Positions 1 to 11,880 of a DNA stretch of 63,989 nt are shown here, piece after piece; the first letter of the stretch is position 1, and every line of letters starts with the position of its first letter. The position numbers and the translations under genes were made by a program. The notes beneath the pieces were generated by a model, which worked only from the letters and a program-made list of their open reading frames with translations, had not been told where the DNA came from and ran no database searches. Location: positions 803,585 to 867,573 of the forward strand of contig NW_019091430.1 in assembly GCF_001949145.1 (NCBI RefSeq), written 5' to 3'. This DNA comes from Acanthaster planci (lineage: Eukaryota > Echinodermata > Asteroidea > Valvatida > Acanthasteridae).

Positions 1-520
1 ATAGTCCCTCTCTGAGTATCTTTAAATCGTCGTTCCAATCTCATCTTATCATGTAACTGTTTATTTCTTTTGTTTTGTTCTAATTTTTAATTTCTGTACT
101 ATGCATTTTATGTGCTTTCTTATTGTTTTGATTTTATGCTTACATTCAGTATGTTTTAAAACTTGTTATTTTATTCCTGCGAACTTTTTCAGTTAACTGG
201 TCCCTTTCTTGTTGTTTCTTATCGTTACTGTTTTGAATGTTTTGTCTATTTCATTGGTCCATATTTTAGTTATGGTTTCATATGTGCCTGTGCTATTCTC
301 TTTGCCTAGAATGCAACAATATTTTTCTTCTTGTTTTGAATAGTTTTATTTGGTTGTTTGTTTTAGCTCTTTGCTTTTTTAGTTCTTAGTGTATGTACAG
401 CGTTTCTTATTTTATCTTTAATCGTTTATCATTTTATCCTGGGAGAGATTTTAGAAGGACCTTGAAGTCTTGTTTACGACCCTTGACATGGTGAAAAAAT
501 AACAACAATAATAATAAAAT
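1..520 (+). repeat. possible 3' tail of a non-LTR retroelement
   Basis: This T-rich stretch has no usable reading frame and ends near 495-520 in an A-rich AAC/AAT microsatellite tail. A T-rich untranslated region ending in a short simple-repeat tail is typical of the 3' end of LINE-like elements. No reverse transcriptase is visible because the window starts here. It could equally be ordinary AT-rich intron sequence. Confidence 0.25.
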
Positions 521-3500
521 ACATGTGAACCTACATGTACAATGTTGGAGAATGCTTACAAAATTCTAATCCTGAAGCTACCGATATCGTGCAGGTGCTG
601 TGCACATGGGCAATTAACCTCAATGTTAGCAACAAATTTTATGTACCGGTACATGTCTTGCTACGCTACAGCGGACATGTTGTTTTCTTCCAGGTCAACT
701 AGGTACATGCAGATGAACATGTACCTGTATTCTGATCAGGTGCATCAGGTGAGGGGATGACTGTGTACTGAATTCATAACATGCAGGAACCCTGCATTAG
801 CTATCTGTCAAGTGCCATGATATATGGACAGGAATATATGCCATGCCATCCTGCATACTACTTTGAATGTGTGAGGCTATTAATTTGTGCATAATCAATC
901 ATTTCATGGACAAAATGTACATGCAGGGGCAGGCAGCTAAAACAACAGTAACAACAAGAGCACAAGTTTTAATTCATTTCTTACAAACCTTATCCTCACT
1001 GGTTTCCATTTCTAACAGTATCAGTCTGGGCTTCCCCACCACACACTCTTGGGGGGTTAGGGTTAATCTTGTCTTCATAAGATGTAAATGAACACGTACA
1101 TGTACATGTACGAGCCTACAATCAATATACATGTACATGTACATGTAGTCAACACAAGTACATGCACATCATAGTAGGAGTCAACTAGAAAAATGCCAGA
1201 CTTGCTTTGAATGCAAACTATTGCTATCTGTGTAAATAAACATGTCTGTGTTAGCTAGAGACTGCTGCCCTAACAAGCACATCCATTTCCCCTAGAGTGT
1301 CTGAAAACAGAAAGGACTGGGAGTACTGTTTGTAATAACAAATCATAACTCAAGCAATGAAGATCAAATGAACCAGTATCCTTTTGCACTATAAATGGAT
1401 CAAATGTGCACCTGTGCCATCAACTGATGGGTTACCATTTTGTACATGTACCGGTAAGGATATACAATGTACACGTACAGCAATACACTGTTATCACATG
1501 TACATGTAGAACACATCGGTAAATACCTGATGTCATGTTTATCAAGTTCATGTTCTTTTAATGTCAGGCCATGAATCAAATTGACTCATATGATCTTAAA
1601 AAGCAACGGACATGACAGAGTGCACCAGATGAAATGGATTATTTCATTCATAATTGGCTGACATGTTTATAATACAGGCATAAACAAAACTACAAGTGTG
1701 AATGCATGCATTTTAAATAAGATGCGTGCTAATGCATCCAGGCTCTTCAACAGGAATTGTTTAACACGCCGTGTACATGTAAAACTGTACTTCAGGCACA
1801 CTGTTCATGTACATGTAAGCATTTATATGTACATGTACATGGACAGTGTGTGACTTACATGTACGGGTACATGTATGTACTGTACATCTCTCATTTCATT
1901 TCACTTAATTCACAGGAGTAAAAAACAAGAACATACCGGTACAAACAAACCAGGAATAAGTCGATCCAACAATAAAGAGATAAAATATTTTCAAAAGGGA
2001 ATGAGGATCAGTGGACATGTGTGGCAAGAAGATGAAAACCACTCCCCCTCCCACACATGCCGCAGGATCATTAAGGAGTTACAAACTATTGATAAGCTCT
2101 CCTGGCACAATTCTCCTACAAGCAAAATAAGGCACAAAAGAAGAGGGAAAGAATGACATCCCACCGACTGAACGATGATCGATGATAGCAGAGCATCATA
2201 AAACACTAAGCAACACCCCTGATCTACCGCAATACATGGACATGTCCCCCCCTCCAGACAACATTAACAACTAAAAATAGAAAAAGTGCTCAACACAATT
2301 AATTACAATTGCAAAAACGCCCAACTGGGAACTGGAAGAAGCAACAATTAAAAACATAACATTTACAAAGACACAACTACAACAGCAAAACTGCACAGAA
2401 CAGAACATGTCCAACTACACAAGAAGGCATGTGGTACAGACCATTCCGACCAGCAGACAAGCATTGATGAGAGGCCACAATGACAAGGTACATGTACATG
2501 TACGGTGGCTACATGTACGATACTCACAGCAAGTTGTTAACTCCTGGTACTAACCACCGTTTTAAATTTGGTGATAAATGAATTGAGACCGAGGAGAAGG
2601 TTGTCTGTAACATAAGCTATCTGTACATCACATAACACTGCGCATGTACACACATGTACATGTACATGTATGTGTACATATACATGTACATGTAGGTTTT
2701 TAGCCCTGAATACATCCAAAATTACAAATAACACTTATTTGCTGTCTTCATGATGGAGGTACAATGTAAGGGCTGAATTCTTTTGAATGGTCTGACACTG
2801 CATAAACATAGGAGTGAAAAAGAACTGCTGGCAGATTTTGTTTGGTTCATTTTTTGGGGTGTTTTAAAGGGGATTTTTGGTCAGTTACATGCAATATGAG
2901 CAAGTGGCCAGAAGGTAGTGTTTAACATCAGTTTAAATATTTGCACAAATTTTGTGAAATTAGTGAGAAAAACCACAGTTTAAGTCCCTACAAGTACTGT
3001 ACAATGTACATGTGCATAAGCATAATACTGGGCCACCTACATGTACTTGGGATCTGAATGTGAACTCAGTATTTCCTGGGAAACACCACGGACACCTTTT
3101 TGAAATAATCTGAAACTCTGGTGACACTGCCTAAAACTCACAAGTCAAAAATTCAAATTGAAATGGCAGAGTCCATGTTGAACAGTGGCCTTTGATTCAA
3201 CTTCATGGGTGACCGACTCCTGACCAAATTCATCAGAAATTTCAACACCTCAGCAACCATCGTCATCACTACCAGAGGTGGGAGATGCACTGGAACCAAT
3301 GTACCATCAAAAAATTGATTATGTCAGGAGGCTTGTGAAGCAAACTCCCAGACTAATTGGATTGCTGGAAAGCAAAGTCTAAAGGGCAGACAGTAACACT
3401 ACCATGTCTAATGCTTAACACCATATACATGGACTGGTAGCTGCAGTCTGGACTGGGAACAATTCTAAATAGACAAATAGAGCTCTTAACTAAGTGTACC

Positions 3501-5717
3501 AGTATCTACCAAACACAAAAATGCTTGTTACAAAAGTATGGTGCACATGTACATGAGTGTACCATTTATTTTATATAACCCTTTGCCAGTTGTCTTACAG
3601 AGCACATGAACTTGCTAAGCAGGGTTTCAGCTAGCGTTTGAAAACAGGGGGTCTGTATTTGCCTTGAAGTGAAAACAGTGCCTCCAAGTTGCTAAGGTTA
3701 AATGCTTTTTTACACATATCTTCATTTGTTCAGCAACATAAGGGGCCCAAAATGGCCTAAGGGGTGTCAAAAAGCCCTGTCTGGCTAAAGCATTACTGCT
3801 ATTGTGCTAAGCAGTATTTTCTACGAGCTTCATGTACACTGGGCCCACGAGATTAAAATGGTGGGGAAAAGGCTTCACATACTGTGACATCTAGGGTTTT
3901 GGAGGTACAGTGTACATGTAGATTGGCCATCCAGAAACCAGTACTTGCATACACGTACATGTACATGTACAATGAATTTATCTTCCAAAATCAACACGAG
4001 AGAAATAAGATGCAATTTTTGCCCACAATCAACTGGGCCGATTTCGAAAACACACAAGGTCAAATTTTGTTTGTGTTGGGTTGATGATGTTACAGGGAGA
4101 AAGGCACAAGAGTCATGCATGAAGCATGCATAAAGATACATGTAAATGTAGAAAAGGCACAATATTATACATTAATCTCTAAGATGCATAAACCTAGAAT
4201 CTTACTCTTAGCTGGTCAAAATAATTGTGAGATTTGTTCCGAAATGAAGAAGTATGAGATGTTAACGGTGGAGTGGGATGTTCAGTACATGTAACTTGCG
4301 TGGCATACATGTAAGAGTACACTCGTGCTCATGTGCAGTGGCAACAGACTATTCATATGCCATGGAGAGTGACATGATCAGTATAGTACCCGGACCTGAA
4401 TCTCAGGCTGAATCATGGGCTACCTTGTACCTGTATTCATGGTATTAGGTGTACATGTGAAGCGTCTTGAAAAAAGACAGCAACCCACGTGCGTACTTGT
4501 TTGCCAAGTCTACAATTTTCAATGTGTCAAAGAAAAAAGATAAACACGCATTAGATTCTTCTCATGAAAATGAGTGGATTCAATTCCTATGAAAGTAACT
4601 TGAATTTACTTGTCGATGAATGAGGCCGACGGCACAGAACCTGTCAGTGTTGCAGGGCTGCTGTGGCAGTCACAAACCTGGCCTTGATCCAGCAGCACAG
4701 CACCGTACACCGGCAGCTGCAGCACAACACAAGCAGTCGGCAAGGTTTATGCATCACTTTTCTAAATTCCAAGTGCTTTTGCAGAGACTGGATATTTTTC
4801 CGCCACAAATACTTGGCATATTACTTATCTGCGACTACCGGGAAGGTTTAAAATCTACCCTTAATGCATTGTCTGGGAATGATCAACTCCATGCGTTATT
4901 GCATGGAAACCTTGAGACCAAGTCTCAGTGTACCAGACTCCTGTCCGAACTGCACTAGACTAGGGTATGCTTTATTTTAGGACAAAACACAACAAATCAT
5001 GCACTAAACAACATGTACACCGTAGATGGATGGAACAATCAACGTAGTGGACAGGAACCGCGCAAGATCATTGCATTTTGAACACGCCTCTACTACGAAA
5101 CTTGTGTGGAAATGCATTGTGGTTACAACCGTATCTCCCTGTGATGTTTTGGGGCCACCGCTTTGGCATTAATACAAGAGCATTTCTGAAATTGGCGAAA
5201 AGGGGACTCAAGGAAGCCCATTTTGGGGACATGTTTCGATCATAAATGGGAAACTGTTCCATTTTTCATGTTAATTTTGGAAGACAATCTAGTCACCTTT
5301 TATTTAAAGGTTATAATTGGAGAAAGAAGGTTTTCTTTTCCGTACCTCTTTAATTAGATCACTAGGGGGTTTGTCATGATGGGTCACTCATGGCTTGCTA
5401 CATGTAGGTAGCATTTGGGTTGGAATACATGTTTCCAAGTTGGTTGGGATGTACCATATGTGGGTGGGGCCAGTTACCACAGTAGAGTTGATGTAAGATC
5501 ACTTTGGTTTGTTTGGAAACATAACAGAATTGGTTGGGTTCCCACCAAGTATGGGGCATAGTTTAGGATGTTAATGTGGGTTCACTGTAGTTTAGTGGAA
5601 AATATGTTGGGATGGAATACAAAGTAGGTTCAGTTTATTTCCAGCATGTGGTTCAGTATGTACATGTAGGCAAGGAATGAGGCAATAATTTTGAAATGAC
5701 ACAACTTATGATCTTAC
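521..5717. other. non-coding DNA rich in TACATG repeats, probably kinesin intron
   Basis: No exon was recognised on either strand. The stretch is dotted with runs of the self-complementary hexamer TACATG, often joined to CCGGTAC (for example 1097-1146, 1797-1875, 2490-2520, 2650-2695, 3955-3972). Since the kinesin gene on the minus strand continues leftwards from 5718, this is most simply its next intron. I looked for the expected ATP-binding exon (GQTGTGKT) on the minus strand and did not see it. Confidence 0.5.
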
Positions 5718-5902
5718 TTCCAGTCATAGACCGAATCAAATGTGAACTGCTTGGGTGGTTCCAAGGATGACTTGGGGTTACGTATTGAGACTACTCCTCT
5801 AGGGACATCCATATCTACCACTCGCTCAAAACCCTCCTTGGTTTCCTTGGAGTTCATCGGCCGACACCGCACCACCACTTTGACCGACTCTGCTTTTTTA
5901 GA
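5718..5902 (-). CDS. kinesin-2 exon 2
   Basis: The exon is 185 bp, begins in phase 0 with TCT AAA AAA after AG, and leaves two bases of a split codon before GTAAG. It encodes the beta-1 strand of the motor head with the RCRPM signature. Confidence 0.8.
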
Positions 5903-6302
5903 CTGTTGACAAAATGAGCAAATACATGTAGTTGGTAAAACTAACAACTCAACTGCTACATGTTAATATTCCTGTGACGATCTAGGAAGGTTCTTATGAA
6001 TCTTCTCAAAACCCCTTTCAATTGATATTTGCACATTTGGAGGACATTTTGTTGAAATAAATATTAAAAGTGGCTGTATATAGTCAAACTGGGGCAGTGA
6101 ATTAGTCTTGACATACATAACCATTACAATGAACCTTATGGATGCATGGATTCAGATCAAATACATGTGGCAAGAACCTTGCTGTATTAACCCTAACACT
6201 CCCAAATCCTCCAAGTTCAGTACGATTTTACATACACTCTAGGGGGTTAGGGTTAAGACAGTGGAACACAAGACAGCATGCACATGTTTAAACACTTACC
6301 AT
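5718..6302 (-). CDS. kinesin-2 motor subunit (KIF3B/KRP95-like), first two coding exons
   Basis: These exons encode the amino terminus of a plus-end-directed microtubule motor. Exon 1 supplies only the start codon (6302-6300), followed directly by a GTAAGTG donor. Exon 2 (5902-5718) follows a CAACAG acceptor and ends at a GTAAG donor. The join reads [17 protein letters not shown], then 45 more residues ending [21 protein letters not shown] is the first beta strand and RCRP motif of the kinesin head; FTFDSVYDW is the conserved segment ahead of the P-loop. MSK plus [11 protein letters not shown] and VYDW resemble KIF3B/KRP95 more than KIF3A. KIF3B pairs with KIF3A and KAP3 to drive anterograde intraflagellar transport. 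KIF17, which has a similar EPPKQFTFD, remains possible. The P-loop exon and all later exons lie outside the window, so this is a partial gene. Only about 62 residues are present. Confidence 0.75.
6187..6256. mobile_element. 70-bp TTAA-flanked mini inverted-repeat element, copy 1
   Basis: The element reads TTAACCCTAAC at the left and GTTAGGGTTAA at the right, with a spacer of about 48 bp. TTAA at both ends is the piggyBac-type target duplication, and CCCTAAC/GTTAGGG are the terminal inverted repeats. Copy 2 lies at 7929-7999 with a closely related spacer. It is far too short to encode anything. Confidence 0.55.
6300..6302 (-). CDS. kinesin-2 exon 1: start codon immediately before a splice donor
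   Basis: On the minus strand the string CATCAAGATG is followed directly by GTAAGTG. Joining this ATG in phase 0 to the exon at 5902 gives MSKK, which matches the start of KIF3B-type proteins. The 5' untranslated part lies above 6302. A short upstream reading frame begins at the ATGGTAGG near 6350 and stops before this ATG. Confidence 0.65.
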
Positions 6303-6904
6303 CTTGATGTGCTGTCTGTGATGGCTATTGCACTTGATAATAACTGTGTCCTACCATGGGTGGGTGATCTGGGGTCTGTCAATGATCTTGAATGGAAAAC
6401 ACGACAAAAAAATTATTAATCAACCAGAATCCAATGGCAAAATGTGCAGAATACATGGATAGTAAAGTGTAGGGTTGCAGAACCCAACAAAACCCAATGA
6501 CAGGTAAGTACAGCTTGCATACATGTACATGTACACACATTCCTGTGAATGTCCATACATGTGCGTGTACTTCACACAGTTATACATGTACAAATGTACA
6601 TATGCATGGAACAGAACCTAGGTCAAATGTCTACTAGTACAGTGTGCTGAACCTTCCAGAATCAGTTGAGAGTACATGTACGTACGTAATGTGCCAGGTT
6701 GCAGAATGTTACAGAATTCATTGACGGTGGAGTGTATGGTTGCAGAACTTAACTACACCCAATGACTGAAAAGTGTGAGGTCTGCTAAAGTGTCGACCGG
6801 GTAATGTGGACCTCAACAAAATCCAATGACTGAAAGTATGAAGCCTGCTTAACACTGCAGAATCCATGAGCAGTGAAGTATCCAGTTGCTGAACCTTCTC
6901 CTAC

Positions 6905-7050
6905 ATGTACAGTGTACAGGTGTGCTGCTACATGTATATTGTGAAAACATGTACATGTACAGTACATGTGCATGTATGCTGCTATATTGTGACAACATGT
7001 ACATGTACAGTACATGTGCATGTATGCTGCTATATTGTGACAACATGTAC
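6905..7050. repeat. 48-bp tandem repeat containing TACATG words
   Basis: About three copies of a 48-bp unit run in tandem. Each copy includes CTGCTATATTGTGACAACA followed by TACATG words. It creates apparent reading frames on both strands (48 is divisible by 3), which are not genes. Confidence 0.75.
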
Positions 7051-7928
7051 ATGTACATTATACCTATAGTTCCTCAGTACACTAAAGACATTAAAAAGGA
7101 AATCATACCGGTAACACTGTTAGACATGGTCTCTGGGACTTCACATATTACAAGTACATCTACACGTACCTTGTTATAATAGTTACCTTGTATTACCAGT
7201 AATGGAAAACAAAGAAAATCAAAGAATTGAGACCTAAAATTGTCCTTGTAAATATGACCTTGTATAACAGAGCTCTTCTTACCCGTGTTGGACTGTATAT
7301 GTAATTAATGATAAAAACCAATCTGAGCTACATGTGTGACTCAGCTGATGAACGAAACCCCATCAAACTCTGCCAACCAACACCTCATAGCATTGAAACA
7401 AGTCATGACAGTTTTAATTAGATTTAAAGCCCCATAGAGCAATGCTGCTGACAAACCGCCCTCATAGGCCAAGAATGAATTTCCCCTGATTTTATTGTAA
7501 TTGTCTGGAACAGAATTTATAAGTTAATTGAAAGTGACAAGCAGTAATTTAAGTGTTGGCAATGAGATTGAATGCTACAGTATGGAGCATCATTGCCTCT
7601 CATCCAAATGTGGGTCAAACTGGATGAAATATCCTGAATATTCATGCTTTGGCATGCTGTGTGTGCAAAGTACCTCTGCCATACAGCAGAACACCTTTTC
7701 ATCTCTTCTTATTCTTCAAACCATTTCAATCCTTTTAAGATGCCACTGACGATCTTATGAATGTTTGCTTATATTTTTCATTTTTGAGTGCATTTATTTT
7801 CAAAACCACTCAATCCAAAATAAAGAGAAAAATCTGTATAGGTATTCTGGGGAGGAATTGTAAAGTGATTCAGCCCTTAGTAAGTTTCTTTCCTCCTACA
7901 ATGAAAATGAATTTTTGTTTGTTGCTAA

Positions 7929-7999
7929 TTAACCCTAACAGTACCAAATCCTCCAATTTCAATATGATTTTTACATACACCCTAGGGGGTTAGGGTTAA
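7929..7999. mobile_element. 71-bp TTAA-flanked mini inverted-repeat element, copy 2
   Basis: It has the same ends as the copy at 6187-6256 (TTAACCCTAAC and GTTAGGGTTAA). The spacer is similar, sharing CCAAATCCTCCAA and TTTTACATACAC. A possible third, decayed copy keeps only the right end, GGGGGGTTAGGGTTAA, near 1051-1066. Confidence 0.55.
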
Positions 8000-8523
8000 T
8001 ACTGTTTTTTTACATGCCTTGGGGCCATTTTGGCTAAAACAAAACACAGCAGCTGTGCAAAGCCACACAGGAATTCCAGTTTGTTTATCCAAGCAGTTCT
8101 TTGGCATTTAGCAGTGCATCACATCAAGATCCAGCTGTCAGAATGATGCATCTTCTACAAAAAGCAGTGCAACTACAAATGTATACTCGTACTATGTATG
8201 GTGTAACACATGAACCCACACACTACAACTCAATATTAAATGCAGGTACATGTAGACTGCCAGATGAGCATACTTGTACCAGAACAGGTATACACACATC
8301 CTTGCACAGCCACACTTGTGGGGTATTTCCTTTGTTCTCGTGTACAAAACTCCCACATAACACGCAAAAAAGCTCAAATCACTCCAATTTAAACCAAATT
8401 CACTTTCCTGGGTGGAAATTTCAACCATACGTCCCTTATATAAACACTTCAATTTGCAACAGATTTTTACCCATCAAAAATTTCCCCTTTTTGAGTTATT
8501 TCCAATTATCAGTTTCATGAAAT

Positions 8524-8607
8524 TCTTGTGGGGTAACAATTTTGGTACCCCACAAGGTAAAAACTGGCCTTGCGGGGTACTTCCCATTGTTCCGGTACCC
8601 CACAAGG
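8524..8607. repeat. pair of short palindromes with GGGGTA/TACCCC arms
   Basis: Two adjacent hairpins are visible: CTTGTGGGGTA pairs with TACCCCACAAG (8526-8556), and CCTTGCGGGGTAC pairs with GTACCCCACAAGG (8568-8607). A third arm, CTTGTGGGGTA, lies near 8314-8325. They look like remnants of one small foldback family. Confidence 0.5.
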
Positions 8608-9174
8608 CCCCATGTACATGTATAAGCGCACACAGGTACGTGTATTGTATGAGTTTGTACAGCAGGTGTGGTAATGCAGTGTGCATGCATACATGTACCA
8701 CATGCACAACCTACATACATGTACATACAGTACATGTGCCTTAAATGAACTTACAGTAGATGTCAAGTCCTTCAAAGTACATGAACATGTCCTGTACATG
8801 TACATGTGCATGTATTGCACATTGGTGTCAATTATCGGCTGTAGGGGACGGGGGAGGGGATGTCTTCCCCACTTTTGAAAGTGGGGAGATATGAGGAATT
8901 GGTCCTCTCTAGTTTTTCCAGACCATAAATAGAAAAAATTGAAGGGGGGTTGGCCTGCATTTGATAGATATTTCAGGTAAAAACACTTTTTTAAAAATAC
9001 ATAATGTTTGCAAAAGCATTCACTAAAAATTGGTAAAAGTAGCCAGAAATGGCCCTAGACCACATCACAAAACATTTCGAATCCCACATTTCCTGGGGCC
9101 CTTAAGTGGGCCCAGGACCCCAAACCCACACTGTTAGGGGTTTGGACTTGTATTACATGCAGTTCTAATCAAGG

Positions 9175-9508
9175 TTACGCCTCCCCCCTGCAAAGGAAGG
9201 ATGCCTCCCCCCTGCAAAGGAAGGATGCCTCCCCCCTGCAAAGGAAGGATGCCTCCCCCCTGCAAAGGAAGGATGCCTCCCCCCTGCAAAGGAAGGATGC
9301 CTCCCCCCTGCAAAGGATGCCTCCCCCCTGCAAAGGAAGGATGCCTCCCCCCTGCAAAGGAAGGATGCCTCCCCCCTGCAAAGGAAGGATGCCTCCCCCC
9401 TGCAAAGGAAGGATGCCTCCCCTGCAAAGGAAGGATGCCTCCCCCTGCAAAGGAAGGATGCCTCCCCCCTGCAAAGGAAGGATGCCTCCCCCCTGCAAAG
9501 GAAGGATG
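9175..9508. repeat. 24-bp minisatellite, 14 copies
   Basis: Fourteen copies of a 24-bp unit, each with the core CCTCCCCCCTGCAAAGGA, run head to tail. One copy boundary near 9315 is shortened and two copies (near 9420 and 9440) have a shorter C run. Because 24 is divisible by 3, both strands carry open frames of Pro/Cys/Lys/Gly-rich repeats. These are by-products of the repeat and not genes. Confidence 0.95.
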
Positions 9509-11389
9509 CCTATTGCGTAAAGTACAGGAAGAATATTTTACAGTGTTGTAGTTGAGTACTTTTTTTCAGAGTGTCGAGAACTTAGATTGCCCAGTACAGT
9601 TCAAGTCTGAGTACTTGGCCAACTGAGAACAGGCTTCCGAATGCAAGTACTTACATGTATATTTTTGAGTACGAGTACATGTACTTGTGCATGTACATGT
9701 GATTCCATGAGTCTGAGTACTTGTGCCGAATATGAGTAAAAGTATAAATCAAAGTACATGTACAGTGTACTATTACACTGTTGTTGAAGCTGAAAATTAT
9801 GCGTTATTTAATATAAAAATAGAGACAATATGAAAATAATATGAAAATAATGACAAGATTGTCTTTGCAAGCAATCTTTAACAATTTGAAATTAGTTTTT
9901 GTTTAATCTGAAATATGCCTAGCCATCCCAAATGAATTATTTTTCAAAGGAAATGCTAAACACCAATATACGGAACATCTGTGAATACTGACCACCCCCT
10001 TGGCTCCCAAATTGTAGCTGTAGGGTACAACTTCGGTATATGTACATGTACGTACATTCAACAGTGGTGACTCTGAAGCAGCAAACTTTGCATAATACGG
10101 TATTGTAAACACTACAAAACCAGGAGATTTGACATTACAAAAAATCAGCAAAGCAGAAAATAAAAACACAGATACAATACATGTAGACCCTAGCATGCTA
10201 CATGTACTCCAGATACAAGTAAAAGTAGCCTCGATCAGTTTCAAAAATGCTTGCCTGACATTTCATTGCCCACTTCGGACATGACATTTCTGTGCACCTC
10301 AAACTGCAACTGTATTAGAATGGTTCCTGGTGCAGCCCATTGATAGTGCCATTTTACCAACAGGAACCAGTGTAACCGCATTGTTATGTTGCATGTGATT
10401 TTTAATGAACAACTTGAAGAAAAACCTGATTTCATTTCAGGATTCTTTTTCCAAAGAGGACTACCCAAAGGGTGAAACATGAGAGGGGATGAATATAAAA
10501 AAAAACCTACAGGAATTTCAGTGTTTTATTCTGGTAGTTTCAATTTCAGTTTTTGGGTGTAAGTATTGGTGCAAAATCCTCATACTAACACATTCTACGG
10601 GGTGCGCCGACACGCTTGATTATGGGCCGGTACATGTACATGTATGACTGCAGTGGATAAACAGGTACCAGTATTCAAAGTACCGGTACATGGCTAGCAA
10701 TATATATGTACATGTAGAGTAGATAAATGCAAATTAAAATGTTCACATTTACCACCTGGCTGCTTTTCACAGCTCCCTCAATTGTGCTAAACATTAAATG
10801 GACAGCTAATTCAAATGCTCCAACATGTACATGAATTGCATTTGCAACCACCCTACACTAGGTGCAAGACTACCACAGTACCAGTGATACAGTGCATATA
10901 CAGGTACATGTACAGTACCACTCTGCATGGCTTTTATCTGTAATTAACATCCCCATATAATGACCTGACGATAACACGATTAGGCTGGTTTTCACAGTCT
11001 GGATGATAAACTCATTACTCTGTCATGGGAGTACAAAAGTCTGCAATACCAGCCTCCTCATCCATGGACATTATAAATAATGCAATTTTGGACAGTTAGT
11101 CATATCAAATGCATCTGGCTTTTGTTTATAAAGCAGGGTATAAAATAATTTAATATCCAAATGAAACAATCTGCAATTCATTTGCCTGCACTGAACAGCT
11201 ATCTTTGATCATAGCGCATTAAATTCTACCACAGGTTTGCTTTTAAAAAAAGCACACTGATCCCCGGCTTATTGAACAGTCCCAGCTGCGAATGAAAACC
11301 ATTCTGTACTGCAGAAAATACATGTACCTGTACACTGTACACACACAAGTATCATTATTTTTCCAGAAATGTACTGATAAGGGACTATG
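9509..11389. other. non-coding stretch, nothing recognised
   Basis: There are scattered TACATG words and AT-rich sequence. I saw no exon with family similarity or paired splice signals. Confidence 0.5.
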
Positions 11390-11880
11390 TGCTTGACCGG
11401 CTCAGGAGAATGGATGTGACTAATGCCCGAGCCATAGGCGAGTGCATTATCAGTCTTCAGTCTCCTGAGTGGTCTTTAACGTTAGTTTAAGACCAGCCAA
11501 GGGCATATTCATTCCCAGTCATAGATACCTTTTTTTTTAGTTTGAATCAAAAGAAGTCAATACCATATCCTTGATATCAGTAAGTCAAAATATGATGGAT
11601 TTCCAACAATTTTGTTATAGAATTTTACTTTCATTTTCCCGAATACCCCTGTCAACTTTATTTCATACTTGTCCAAAAAAACTCCTTATATGGACTTGGC
11701 GCGCATGTGGCGAGCCGCATGCACACAGACTCTTGACCAATCAGAATCGATGAAACTGTCTTGTATCCAGGTGCCAGCACATTATTTACGCAGCAGGCAT
11801 TATCACTTCTCAGCAGGCATGTAATACACGGTCACGTTGCACATCATTGAATAGGGAGATTGTCTGAGGTATTTATGAAT
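11390..11880. repeat. interspersed repeat, copy 1 (related to 34230-34960)
   Basis: Two blocks are shared with 34230-34960: the TTTAACGT...GTTTAAGACC...GGCCAAG...GCATA block, and the TTGTATCCAGGTGCC...ACGCAGC...GGCAT...CACGTTGC...TGAATA..GGAGA block. Within the first block, GGCTCAGGAGAATGG and CTTCAGTCTCCTGAG form a partial hairpin. Same order and similar spacing in both places point to one dispersed family, with no coding capacity seen. Confidence 0.55.

Noticed and set aside
5718-5902. Assignment of the kinesin exon to KIF3A or KIF3C
   Set aside because: The MSKK start, RCRPM and VYDW fit KIF3B/KRP95 better by eye. KIF17 is kept as an alternative in the entry.
9175-9508. CRISPR array
   Set aside because: The repeats are directly adjacent with no spacers and the genome is eukaryotic.
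9134-9551. Several long open frames on both strands of the 24-bp minisatellite
   Set aside because: The unit length is divisible by three, so every frame without a stop in the unit stays open. No start context, no splice signals, no family.
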